Shown here: in pieces, positions 1 through 7,982 of the stretch
How the letters are laid out: each line of letters opens with the position of its first letter
Position numbering within the stretch: the stretch's first letter is position 1
DNA from: Desulfobacteraceae bacterium
GTDB lineage: Bacteria; Desulfobacterota; Desulfobacteria; Desulfobacterales; Desulfosalsimonadaceae
Length of the DNA: 20,533 bases
Assembly (NCBI GenBank): GCA_011389605.1
Contig: JAABTZ010000009.1
Span: 1-20,533, forward strand
Direction of reading: 5' to 3'
The notes under the pieces: generated by a model
The model's input: the letters and a program-made list of their open reading frames with translations, nothing else
The model's database searches: none
Told to the model about the DNA's origin: nothing
Made by a program: the position numbers and the translations under genes

Positions 1-95
1 ACATACGGCTAAGTACGCTGCATTCTTCAAAATCGCGCAAGCCTTGATCTTGAACTTTTTACGGCCCCATCTGAAATCAGACTTCCAAATAACTC
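1..95 (-). repeat. Palindromic intergenic repeat, copy A (cut by window edge)
   Basis: This is one half of the ~125-bp hairpin repeat found in most gaps of this window, in opposite orientation to copies B to E and H. The loop-proximal GTAC (13-16 on the plus strand), the stem sequence rich in CGATTTT with the GA bulge, the TTGATCTTGAAC segment (about 43-54) and the terminal arm ending in GGCCCCATC at 71 are all visible. About 24 bp of degraded extra outer arm follow to ~95. The other half lies outside the window. It sits downstream of the HD-GYP gene. Confidence 0.8.
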
Positions 96-297
96 GTTTT
101 GGAAAATTAAGCTTAAAATATTGATTTTATATCTTAAAACAATTTTTCCAATAATATTTTTTAAGGCAGAGTTATTTGTCAGTACTGTGGCGCGCAGCGC
201 CATGATTTAGCTTTTTACGAAGCCGTCAGAATTAAAAGGAAGTCTTTTTTGCACACTAACGAAATTGTACCTTGTTTTAACATTATTTTAAACAACC
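72..297. other. AT-rich intergenic region downstream of the HD-GYP gene
   Basis: No coding region is visible on either strand. The stretch is strongly AT-rich. It holds a solo repeat arm (211-227) and a small perfect hairpin, GGCGC-GCA-GCGCC at 189-201. That hairpin is not followed by a T run on either strand, so I do not call it a terminator. Confidence 0.5.
211..227 (+). repeat. Solo repeat arm A'
   Basis: This is a 17-bp match to the terminal arm of the intergenic repeat (CTTTTTACGAAGCCGTC), identical to the right ends of copies C and E. No stem or loop is attached. It is probably what remains after deletion of a full copy, or an arm that moved alone. Confidence 0.65.
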
Positions 298-2262
298 TCA
301 AAGAGTTATACCCTTTCGAAGCATCCTGTTCTCATAACCCGGGTTGCTTCGTTCATAATACCTTACAAAAGATTCCACCACCCTGCGGTCAAAAAATGTG
401 CCGGCATGCTTTACCAGGTCCCTGATTGCCTGTTCCGGAGGCATGGGATGGTTGTAATACCGCGATGCTGTCAATGCCTCGAAATAATCAGCCACGGAAA
501 TAATCCTTGAGCCCAAAGGTATTTCATCCCCTTTCAAACCCTCCGGGTATCCTGAACCGTCGATTCTTTCATGATGCGCCCCTGCAATTAAGGGCACGTC
601 ACGCAGATCGCCTTCGAAATTCATCTGTTTTAGAATTTCATATGTTTTCCGGACATGTGACTTTACACACTCATATTCTTCCGGGGTCAATTTATCTTTC
701 TTTTTCAAAAGTGCATCCGGAATGCCGATTTTGCCATAGTCATGGAGCAGGGCCGCCACACGAACCATCTCACGGTAATTTTTGTTAACGCCCATTTCCC
801 GGCAAATGCCAGTGGCATACTCGGCAACCCATTCGGAATGGCCCTTGGTAACCGGATCTCTTGCATCAATGCTGGAAACCATTACCTGCAGCACGGATTG
901 AAACCGATTTTCCCTTGCCTCGATGTGCTGGGCGTGACGGATACTGATGCCGATCATGTGGGATACGCCCATAAGCAGGCTCATGTCGCTGTTTAGAAGC
1001 ATTCGCTTTGAATGCATGTTATCAACTGCAAGAACACCCAGGCTTTCATTGTCGCATATTATGGGACAGCAGATAAAACAAAGGGCTCCCATCTGGCGGG
1101 CAAATTCCAGACTGCGCTCGGAAAGACTGCCTTCAATGTCGTTTAAGTCATTTACAAGATAGGGTTTCTGCTCCCTGAACGAAGCGACAAAAACCCCCCT
1201 GGACTCCGAGTTATCAAGTTTAAATTCCACATTATGCAAAAAAACAGACTGCCGGTCAGTATATCCGAATCCGTCAGCAAACTTGAGCCGTGTCTTTTCC
1301 TCGTTGCAAAGCATTATCATGCCCCGGTCATAATCGAGCCTGGATTCAAGAATTTCAACTATGGCAGAAAGCACGTGTTCAAGGCTGGTGTATCGGTTAA
1401 CCACCTGTCCGATTTCCCTGGTGACAAGTGTATTGTTGTAATTGGTTTCAATCTGACCAACAAGCTGTTCGCTTGATTCCTGGAGATTATGCATAGCTGC
1501 GGTAAGATTTTTCTGATCCAGTCTGTGGGTAATAAATGAACCTGCAAGCATTATGACCAGCAGACAGGAAAAAATTGACAGTCCGGCAGTTGCCGGCAGC
1601 AATGCCAGAGATAAAATGCCGGCTATGGATAAAACAGCAAAGGCATAATTGCGGATAAGCCGGAAATAGTCATCGGCAGAACGGTTCCATGAAATGATGT
1701 AGCGCCCCACCCTATCTCCCCGGGCCAGGCATTCCGGGTGCTCTATATTTACAATTCGATTGTTGAAGATATTGAGCACCGCCTCAAAAAAACCCTTTCG
1801 GTTTTCACAATGATGCTTTTTTTCGCGAATCCCCGGCCTTGGAGTGACTGTAATTTCCACTTTGCCCGCATTGATCTGACGGGCCTGATAGTGAACAGTA
1901 CGGGAGAAATTTGCAAATGCCTGCTCGATCATTTCATAGAATCTGGCAGGATTGGCAAAACTGTAAACATAATAACGGATTGCGCCGATGGCTTCAGGAA
2001 GGGCTGCATAACGACCGGCCTCCCGGGCCAGCTTCCTGTTGCCGGTAATCCGAACGAGCTCTTCGTAAAACCGGTCAACCTGCTGCTGGCTAAACCAGTG
2101 CCCCTGGTCGTCTACTTCGTGGGAGGTCATCCCGGCATGGGTCATAAGCGCGGCAATATTGACCCGGGGATATTTTTTCCGGACAAGCTGAAGATACGCC
2201 TTTATAATACGACTACTATACAGAGACGGGTGGGGCTTCTGAGTATTGTCGTGGTATTTCAT
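298..2262 (-). CDS. GAF / HD-GYP domain protein, probable c-di-GMP phosphodiesterase
   Basis: This is a membrane-anchored regulator of 654 residues. Residues ~10-195 form an N-terminal domain I recognise only as one recurring in Desulfobacterales signalling proteins. It ends in a C-x8-Y-I-I-S-W stretch. Two membrane segments follow (~205-247), then a short helical linker, a GAF domain (~285-445) and an HD-GYP domain (~455-630). The HD-GYP core is complete: LLHDYGKIG with the HD pair at 507-508, and HHERIDGSGYP with GYP at 571-573. HD-GYP proteins hydrolyse c-di-GMP in the cytoplasm, so a signal sensed by the N-terminal or GAF domain probably controls c-di-GMP. The ATG overlaps the stop of the upstream secreted TPR gene by 4 bp (ATGA), so the two are translationally coupled. 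The ligand is unknown. Confidence 0.93.
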   Translation of the reverse strand: MKYHDNTQKPHPSLYSSRIIKAYLQLVRKKYPRVNIAALMTHAGMTSHEVDDQGHWFSQQQVDRFYEELVRITGNRKLAREAGRYAALPEAIGAIRYYVYSFANPARFYEMIEQAFANFSRTVHYQARQINAGKVEITVTPRPGIREKKHHCENRKGFFEAVLNIFNNRIVNIEHPECLARGDRVGRYIISWNRSADDYFRLIRNYAFAVLSIAGILSLALLPATAGLSIFSCLLVIMLAGSFITHRLDQKNLTAAMHNLQESSEQLVGQIETNYNNTLVTREIGQVVNRYTSLEHVLSAIVEILESRLDYDRGMIMLCNEEKTRLKFADGFGYTDRQSVFLHNVEFKLDNSESRGVFVASFREQKPYLVNDLNDIEGSLSERSLEFARQMGALCFICCPIICDNESLGVLAVDNMHSKRMLLNSDMSLLMGVSHMIGISIRHAQHIEARENRFQSVLQVMVSSIDARDPVTKGHSEWVAEYATGICREMGVNKNYREMVRVAALLHDYGKIGIPDALLKKKDKLTPEEYECVKSHVRKTYEILKQMNFEGDLRDVPLIAGAHHERIDGSGYPEGLKGDEIPLGSRIISVADYFEALTASRYYNHPMPPEQAIRDLVKHAGTFFDRRVVESFVRYYERSNPGYENRMLRKGITL

Positions 2263-4373
2263 CGTCTGTTGTCAGATCCTGCATCCCGGGGAGCTATTTG
2301 TTTCATGTAATGCAATGCATCAGTATTTCCGGATTCCGAGGCCTGCTTAATGGCGGCCAGCCCGTTTTGCCGGTCTCCTGTCTGCATCAGGATCCAGCCC
2401 TTTGCGTAAAGATAGCGGCTGTTTTCTGGATCAAGTGTCAATGAGTGCTCAACAGCATCAAGGGCTTTTTCAAAGGATTCTTTTTCACTGTATGCCAGGC
2501 CAAGGTTATAATGGGCCGCTGCATTGCCGGGATCGAGCTCAACGGCTTTTGCAAAATGCTTTACTGCTGCATCAACATTGCCATATGCATAATACAGGCC
2601 GCCTTTTTCCGTCCAGTAACGGGGCTCGTCCTTGCTCAATTGTATTGCAGCGGTTTCTGGCTCATCAGTACCGGCAGGACCTTGTGTCAGATGGGGTTCT
2701 GCTTTTTCAGGCTCTGCAGATGGAGCGGGCTCCGATAGACCCAGGGCCTGTTCAGTGTCTTGAGTTTTTTTCCCCTGCAAATTTTTCAGGGAAGCAAAAT
2801 AAGTTTTAAGCTTCCTTATATCCCGGGTTTTCATTGCATACCTGGAAGCCAGATTCTGCTGGCCGAGTTCAACAGTATATTCAATCTCCCCCATATCCGG
2901 CATGCCATCAAGATTTTTTTCTTTTCCAGCAGGAGCCATTATCAACCCGGCCCTGATGAGTTCCTCCCATTGCATTGTCATTTGCATAAAAGGTCCATGG
3001 TAAGGGACCGGCTCAAGACTTTCAACCCTGTCAATCAAACCGGCCATGCGCACATCATCGGAAGCAACAAGCATGTATCGGTCCACGATGGTCATTCGAA
3101 GAGGCATCTGAAAAATCTTAACCGTTTCGCCTGCATCCTGGATCACTGGGAGTCTGCCTTCCACGCCCACAACAGTGGTGCCTGCCACAGTGCTGTTATC
3201 AGACCGGACAAAAACCGGCTCAATCCTGAGATGGGGATACTGATCCTTATATACACTGGTCATGCCTTCACCAGCCTCCAGCAGCCAGGGAATGTATTGG
3301 GTTTCCAAAAACTCCACGGAAATTTCCTGCCCAGGCTTGATACAGCTGATTGCTTCCATGGCCAGCCCTGATGGCCCAATGCTCATAACACCGGCAGTTT
3401 CACCGGAAAACGGCTTGGTAACGGAGTCTGCAGCTTCCAGATCAATGCCCATTAACTTATAGAATCCGCCGAAATATTTCCCTGCAAACGTTGTTGCTGC
3501 AGCCATGTCAAAGGGAGTGCTGCGAAACCTGATTCCAAAATCTCCTGAAAGATCCAAAGCACCCAGAACGGATTCAGAACGTTTGTTTTCCGGGGCCAAA
3601 AGCCCTGCAAGCTCAGAGCCTGTCACAGCAACCAGTTCGGAAAGTATTTCAATATTCTGGCGGTTTAACTCCACTCCAATGGAAAGATTTTCCACCTGCC
3701 TTAACATTTCAAGAAACCCATTCAGCATGGCCTCGGCCTGTTCCGCGCTGAGTTGCTCCTGGTCGTCGGCACTCTTCCCGGGATCCTGCTGCAGGGATTT
3801 TTCCCCAAGGCTTTGAATCATCTCCTCAATACTGCCTTCTGCTTTCTTTAGTGCCTGGGCAGTGGCAATATCAACGGAAACAAATCGCTCCAGAGGTTTT
3901 TTTGAAGTAACTGCAAGGGCTGATTCGAGATTGCCGGCAATTTCTGTGTGCCCGCCAGGAGGCAGGGGGATAAGATAGTAGTCATCTCTTGCAACTGCAT
4001 TGTAAGCTGTCAAAAATTCCTCGTTTGGCCTGGAGAAAGGAACCAGTGCAACTATTTCCGGCATTTGTTCCCCGGGCTCATCGGTAAATACAATTCCAAA
4101 TACAACTGCCCTGTCATGATCAAGCCAGTCTGTTCCTTTAAGAAATCCCTGAACAAATGCCTCTGGAGAAAGCATTGAGTTTTGGGACTGATCCTGGCTG
4201 GCCAACTGCTCAATGGTCATAATGGCTTCCTGAATGTGAGCAACGCGAATTACAATATCAGGGGTGAAATCCGTTTGGGCAAGTGCTTTAGAATCCGGGG
4301 CCTGCATGAAAAAAACCAGCAAACAGGCAATAACGTGAAAGGTATTAAGGATACGGGCATTGCTTGTTTTCAT
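2259..4373 (-). CDS. Secreted/periplasmic protein with C-terminal TPRs, function unknown
   Basis: This protein has 704 residues. It begins with a signal peptide: a charged start, a hydrophobic core at ~9-23 and a likely cleavage site after ALA near residue 32. I do not recognise the body (~35-530), which has no clear enzymatic motif. A low-complexity Pro/Glu/Ala linker (~545-575) leads to two or three tetratricopeptide repeats (~585-690) with the typical spacing of G, Y and A and the recurring LDP turn. TPRs usually hold protein partners. A strong AAGGAG lies 6 nt before the ATG. The stop overlaps the start of the HD-GYP gene by 4 bp, which suggests the two act in one process, perhaps an envelope signal feeding c-di-GMP turnover. 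That link is inference. Confidence 0.9.
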   Translation of the reverse strand: MKTSNARILNTFHVIACLLVFFMQAPDSKALAQTDFTPDIVIRVAHIQEAIMTIEQLASQDQSQNSMLSPEAFVQGFLKGTDWLDHDRAVVFGIVFTDEPGEQMPEIVALVPFSRPNEEFLTAYNAVARDDYYLIPLPPGGHTEIAGNLESALAVTSKKPLERFVSVDIATAQALKKAEGSIEEMIQSLGEKSLQQDPGKSADDQEQLSAEQAEAMLNGFLEMLRQVENLSIGVELNRQNIEILSELVAVTGSELAGLLAPENKRSESVLGALDLSGDFGIRFRSTPFDMAAATTFAGKYFGGFYKLMGIDLEAADSVTKPFSGETAGVMSIGPSGLAMEAISCIKPGQEISVEFLETQYIPWLLEAGEGMTSVYKDQYPHLRIEPVFVRSDNSTVAGTTVVGVEGRLPVIQDAGETVKIFQMPLRMTIVDRYMLVASDDVRMAGLIDRVESLEPVPYHGPFMQMTMQWEELIRAGLIMAPAGKEKNLDGMPDMGEIEYTVELGQQNLASRYAMKTRDIRKLKTYFASLKNLQGKKTQDTEQALGLSEPAPSAEPEKAEPHLTQGPAGTDEPETAAIQLSKDEPRYWTEKGGLYYAYGNVDAAVKHFAKAVELDPGNAAAHYNLGLAYSEKESFEKALDAVEHSLTLDPENSRYLYAKGWILMQTGDRQNGLAAIKQASESGNTDALHYMKQIAPRDAGSDNRR

Positions 4374-4425
4374 AACAGACTCCTTTTAATTGCATCCGGA
4401 AAAATCTGACTTCATATAGGAAGTA

Positions 4426-4454
4426 AACTTATTCAAATTCCATAAAAAAGTCAA
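4426..4454 (-). promoter_or_regulatory. Possible sigma-70 promoter for the TPR / HD-GYP unit
   Basis: On the minus strand TTGACT (4449-4454) is followed after 17 nt by TAAGTT (4426-4431). The -35 is good and the -10 is poor (3 of 6). It lies 50-80 bp before the start codon, between repeat copy B and the gene. Confidence 0.28.
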
Positions 4455-4470
4455 CCCGATGAAAATTAAT

Positions 4471-4618
4471 ACTCCCGTAAAAGTCTAGTTTTAGATGGCG
4501 CGATAAAAAGTTCAAGATCAAGGCTTGTGCAATTTCGAAAAATACAGAGTACTTAGCCGTACGTGAAATTCTTTGAAATTGCGCGTAACGCAGATATTGG
4601 ACTTTTTACCGCGCCATC
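4471..4618 (+). repeat. Palindromic intergenic repeat, copy B
   Basis: The core is 4494-4618, with an extra outer arm at 4471-4493. The terminal arms read GATGGCGCG on the left and CGCGCCATC on the right, so both ends changed together relative to the GACGGCTTCG type. The loop is GTAC-TTAGCC-GTAC. The inner stem is the most eroded of the intact copies: GCAATTTC pairs with GAAATTGC, but the tandem GA is lost on the right side. Its right end supplies the stop codon of the radical SAM gene. Confidence 0.85.
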
Positions 4619-5720
4619 AGAATTTTCCTGCAAGATTGCAGATCGTGGCCGCACGCTTGTCAAGCATCAGCGGCAGCCCCCCAAACTGCTCCGGAGTATA
4701 TCCAAAACATTTTTGCCACACCTCTTGATCTTCCATGCAGAAATAAATGAGAACATCAGGCGCACGGGCCCTGATTTCCTCAATGATACGCAGATAAAGT
4801 TCCATGCGCAACGGCTTGAAATAACGCATTTTGCCGTCTATTGCCCGGATAAACTCGTGGTAAATAATCTTGGATCCGGAAAACCGCCTGGCAATAATCG
4901 GTTTTAGCTCAGGCATAAAACGAAATGAGCCCAAACTGATCCAGACAATATTTGCAGGATCAATCCTGGAAAACAACCGCTTGACCACAAGTGCGTAATC
5001 AGTGTGACAATTGTCGTATAAAATCATGGGATCGAAATGAAAAGCAAGAGGAAATCCCCTGTTCTGGCACATTCCGGCTGCCTCCAGCCGGGCTGAAAGA
5101 GATGCTGTCTGCCTTTCCTGGGTGGCAATTACAGGCTCGGTATTAAGGGACCATGCCATAATCGTTTTTCTTTGATGGTCAAAATCGAGAAGATGCTTTA
5201 TGGCGGTGGTTTTGGTCTTAAGCTCAAGCACACAGGCCTTCTGACTGGAAAACAAATCAATTAGCCGGGCGCCCAGGGGAAAAATGGACTCCCAGATCAG
5301 GGAGTCTGTAAATTCACCTGTACCTATACGACCTGTAATACCCGCTGCAAAATGCTCCCTCAGACTGTTTTCCATGTCCTCGTGGTTGACAAAAAACTGA
5401 AGAACAGGCGGGTGGAAATAAGCCTGCAGAATGCAATACGCACAATCCATGGAGCAATAAGTTCCTATGTGCAGTATCTGATAACCGCAGCATGTGTAAT
5501 GAGAGGTTCCGGGGCAATTCCGGATAAAGGCTCCCTTGTTGCGGGTCAGCAGCAGAACGGATTTTCCGGCTTTCTCGGGGTCGGCACTTTTTACGATTGA
5601 ATGGTATACCGAATCAGGATGATCAACAATTTGTGCGGGCAGAGACAAGCGCCTGGAAATATCCTTTGCAGCCTTAAAATCAACTGCATCCCGCTGTATG
5701 TATAACTCACGGATTTTCAT
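4617..5720 (-). CDS. SPL-family radical SAM protein (spore photoproduct lyase-like)
   Basis: This is a 367-residue radical SAM enzyme with the cluster motif C89-x3-C93-x2-C96 in the context GTYCSMDCAYC. It also has SPL-type features: a CCGY segment just upstream and an overall length close to SPL (~340). Spore photoproduct lyase repairs a UV thymine dimer in spores by a SAM radical, but nothing here suggests sporulation. There is no Cys between residues 97 and 162, the region expected to hold the H-donor Cys141 of Bacillus SPL, so the substrate may differ. I chose the ATG at 5720, with GGAG 5 nt upstream. An in-frame ATG at 5774 lies deep in the preceding gene. The start overlaps the ParB-like gene by 14 bp. 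The TGA stop is formed by the end of repeat B. Confidence 0.88.
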   Translation of the reverse strand: MKIRELYIQRDAVDFKAAKDISRRLSLPAQIVDHPDSVYHSIVKSADPEKAGKSVLLLTRNKGAFIRNCPGTSHYTCCGYQILHIGTYCSMDCAYCILQAYFHPPVLQFFVNHEDMENSLREHFAAGITGRIGTGEFTDSLIWESIFPLGARLIDLFSSQKACVLELKTKTTAIKHLLDFDHQRKTIMAWSLNTEPVIATQERQTASLSARLEAAGMCQNRGFPLAFHFDPMILYDNCHTDYALVVKRLFSRIDPANIVWISLGSFRFMPELKPIIARRFSGSKIIYHEFIRAIDGKMRYFKPLRMELYLRIIEEIRARAPDVLIYFCMEDQEVWQKCFGYTPEQFGGLPLMLDKRAATICNLAGKF

Positions 5721-6684
5721 CCGGACTCCGGCGCAATATGGCCTCAAGATCAGGATGCCGGCAAATGCCGGCAAGTATTTCAGCGCTTTTGCACAATTGC
5801 AAAACCCCGGAAAAACGCACGGTCAGGGTATAAACAGTGCCTTCAAAACCTGCCGGGGCCGTGATATCCATATTATCGGGCAGGCCTAGATTCTTCTTCC
5901 TGCGGTCAAATAAATCCTCGGCCCGGCTCAGTTCAGGAAACCTGAGTTTGCGAAGGGTTTTTCTGAAAACACGCAGTTTTTCACGCCTGTCCGTGTCTGA
6001 ATCAGATAAAACGCTTGCAAAATCAGAGTCCTGCAGAACACTTGCAATAGCTGTCCTGCGCAGACAAGCAAGCTCATGCAGACCCGTAAAAAATTCCTGC
6101 TGGTGGTTGACCGTGGGGCGAAGCTCCATGAACAGACCGGCAAGCATGCCTGCAGATGCATGATCAATTGTTTCAAGGCCCATGGCGATGTTTAGTGACA
6201 TACGGCCACGCGCCACTGCTTGCCTTACTTCTTCCGGCAAGGCCATAAGCCTTGTCAGTTTCCGGATAAGATCTGCATTAAGAGACAGGCCCAATCCTTT
6301 TGCCACGCAAACGGCCTGATCCGCAGACCCGCATGCTCTCATAAGACCGCTGGCAGCTCTTGCCTGTTCCATAAGGCTTAATGTACGGCTCAGGGCATTG
6401 TCTGCAACAGCCATTTTCCAGCAGGAAAGATCCGGTTTTTCCGGTCCCAGTACCAGGCATGCCACCTTTGGCCACCCAAGCAGACCCACAGCAAAGATCC
6501 TTCTGAACCCGGAAATAATCCTGTACTGCCCGTCTGATTTCTGCTGGATAAGCGGCGGTGAAATCAATCCGGCCTGGCCTATGGATCCGGCAAGAAAATC
6601 CTCTCCCCCGGGATCTGAAATCCTGTAGTACTCATCGGAAAGGTCAATTAAATTTATGACCAGATCAGCTTGTTCAGGGGGCAT
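5707..6684 (-). CDS. ParB/Spo0J-like domain protein
   Basis: This is a 325-residue protein with an N-terminal ParB-like nuclease/CTPase fold. The segment LISPPLIQQKSDGQYRIISG followed by FRR at 60-62 matches the ParB box that normally reads GERR. A predicted helix-turn-helix region follows (~105-170). The charged C-terminal part (~225-325) I do not recognise. It is not the chromosomal segregation ParB, since no parA or parS-like site is nearby and it sits between purC and a radical SAM gene. Its ATG overlaps purC by 11 bp with no clear Shine-Dalgarno, and its end overlaps the radical SAM gene by 14 bp. Translation is therefore coupled on both sides. A role as DNA-binding or targeting partner of the radical SAM enzyme is inference. 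Confidence 0.85.
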   Translation of the reverse strand: MPPEQADLVINLIDLSDEYYRISDPGGEDFLAGSIGQAGLISPPLIQQKSDGQYRIISGFRRIFAVGLLGWPKVACLVLGPEKPDLSCWKMAVADNALSRTLSLMEQARAASGLMRACGSADQAVCVAKGLGLSLNADLIRKLTRLMALPEEVRQAVARGRMSLNIAMGLETIDHASAGMLAGLFMELRPTVNHQQEFFTGLHELACLRRTAIASVLQDSDFASVLSDSDTDRREKLRVFRKTLRKLRFPELSRAEDLFDRRKKNLGLPDNMDITAPAGFEGTVYTLTVRFSGVLQLCKSAEILAGICRHPDLEAILRRSPDENP

Positions 6685-7570
6685 TGGTCTGGCTGACCAG
6701 GGCCTGAAGGGCCTCTTCGTATTTCTGCCGCGTTTTTTCTATAACCTCTGCGGGCAGCCGGGGCGGAGGCGGGGTTTTACCCCAGTTAACGGAACTGAGA
6801 TAATCCCGAAGATACTGCTTGTCAAAACTGTCCTGGGGCCCGCCGGGCCGGTATGAGTCCTTTGGCCAGAAACGGGAGGAGTCCGGGGTAAGAACTTCAT
6901 CTATAAGTATCAGCCCGTTTTCGTCCTCGCCAAATTCAAACTTCGTATCCGCTATTATTATGCCGCATTTTTCGGCAAGCTGGGCCCCGTGCATATAAAT
7001 CCTCAGGCTCAGGTCCCGTACCTGCTCTGCACGCTTGGCACCAATGACATCAACCATCTCCTGGTAAGAGATGTTCATGTCATGCTCGCCCATCTCCGCC
7101 TTGGTGGAAGGCGTGAAAATCGGCTCAGGCAAACGGTCTGATTCCCTTAGCCCATCGGGCAGACTTATTCCGCAGACTTGCCCGTTTTCCCGGTAGGATT
7201 TCCAGCCCGAACCTGAAATATAGCCTCGAACAACGCATTCCACAGGCAGGGGCCTGGTTTTTTTTACCAGCATGCTTCGTCCTTCAAGCTGCCGGCTGTA
7301 AGGCCGGCATATTTCCGGGTACTGGTCAACCTCACTGGCAATTACATGGTTGGGGATAATGGAGCCCATGACATCAAACCAGAAAAGTGAAATCCGGGTC
7401 AGGATTTTCCCCTTTTCAGGCACAGGATCATCCATTATAACATCAAAAGCTGAAATACGATCCGTGGCCACCATAAGAAGGCTCTGGCCGAGATCATAGA
7501 CATCGCGGACCTTGCCGCGCTTGAAGATCGTCAACTCATCAAAGTTTGTATCAAAAACGATTTGTGTCAT
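6674..7570 (-). CDS. purC: Phosphoribosylaminoimidazole-succinocarboxamide synthase (SAICAR synthetase)
   Basis: This cytosolic enzyme of de novo purine synthesis joins CAIR and aspartate using ATP to give SAICAR. It has 298 residues, the length of the longer bacterial/yeast-type class. Hallmarks are KRGKVRDVYDLG near the N-terminus, TDRISAFDVIM, the VECVVRGYISGSGWKSY block, and IADTKFEFG followed by LIDEVLTPDSSRFWP. I chose the ATG at 7570 because AAGGA lies 6-7 nt upstream. The in-frame ATG at 7591 has no ribosome binding site and abuts the previous stop. It lies within the minus-strand run that begins at 9170, and its stop overlaps the ParB-like gene by 11 bp. Confidence 0.96.
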   Translation of the reverse strand: MTQIVFDTNFDELTIFKRGKVRDVYDLGQSLLMVATDRISAFDVIMDDPVPEKGKILTRISLFWFDVMGSIIPNHVIASEVDQYPEICRPYSRQLEGRSMLVKKTRPLPVECVVRGYISGSGWKSYRENGQVCGISLPDGLRESDRLPEPIFTPSTKAEMGEHDMNISYQEMVDVIGAKRAEQVRDLSLRIYMHGAQLAEKCGIIIADTKFEFGEDENGLILIDEVLTPDSSRFWPKDSYRPGGPQDSFDKQYLRDYLSSVNWGKTPPPPRLPAEVIEKTRQKYEEALQALVSQTNAP

Positions 7571-7591
7571 TTGCAATCCTTCTGAATACAT

Positions 7592-7942
7592 TTATATATA
7601 TTGTCGGTTAAATTCCCTGACAAAGAGTCTTATAACTTCCCTGTCGCTGGCATCCAGATCATAGAATTCCACACCTGATTCAAACCGTCCCACTTCATTG
7701 CGGTTGCAATATATCACCCGTCCCTTTATATCCACTACCTCATTTTCAAGGCCGACAGCCAACAAGACAATCTGGCGGGTCTCTATGGGTTCGTGGGTCT
7801 CTAACTTGAGCCCGATCTCATTGATATTAAGCGTGCGGCCCATGCCCTGCTTCCATTCTTTTCCATCATCATCGATGCATATATAGGAAAGCAGCTGGAT
7901 GGATTCATAACGCGCCTGACGTCTCTGTTCTTTTTTTGTCAT
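7592..7942 (-). CDS. PilZ domain protein
   Basis: This is a single-domain protein of 116 residues. The PilZ c-di-GMP-binding pattern is present: RRQAR at ~7-11 (RxxxR) and NINEIGLKLE at ~39-48, in the place of the usual D/NxSxxG. A beta-rich stretch follows and ends in a short helix. Such proteins bind c-di-GMP and pass the signal to a partner. AAGGAG sits 9 nt before the ATG. It lies 40 bp after the PATAN/cNMP-like gene and directly before purC. A link to the HD-GYP gene in this window is plausible but not shown. Confidence 0.9.
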   Translation of the reverse strand: MTKKEQRRQARYESIQLLSYICIDDDGKEWKQGMGRTLNINEIGLKLETHEPIETRQIVLLAVGLENEVVDIKGRVIYCNRNEVGRFESGVEFYDLDASDREVIRLFVREFNRQYI

Positions 7943-7982
7943 CAGCCATGCTCCTTATCTGGATATTGCAGATCCCGGGGCA

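Noticed and set aside
189..201. GGCGC hairpin as terminator of the HD-GYP gene
   Set aside because: No T run follows it on the relevant strand and it lies about 100 bp past the stop.
1738..3371. Long plus-strand reading frames of 190 and 203 codons
   Set aside because: They lie antisense to the well-supported HD-GYP and TPR genes, have no ribosome binding sites and no recognisable protein features.
5721..5774. Upstream ATG for the radical SAM gene at 5774
   Set aside because: It would overlap the ParB-like gene by 68 bp, while ATG 5720 has a GGAG at good spacing.
5707..6684. ParB-like gene as a chromosome or plasmid partition locus
   Set aside because: No parA partner, parS-like palindrome or replication gene is present, and it is embedded in a purC-led overlap.
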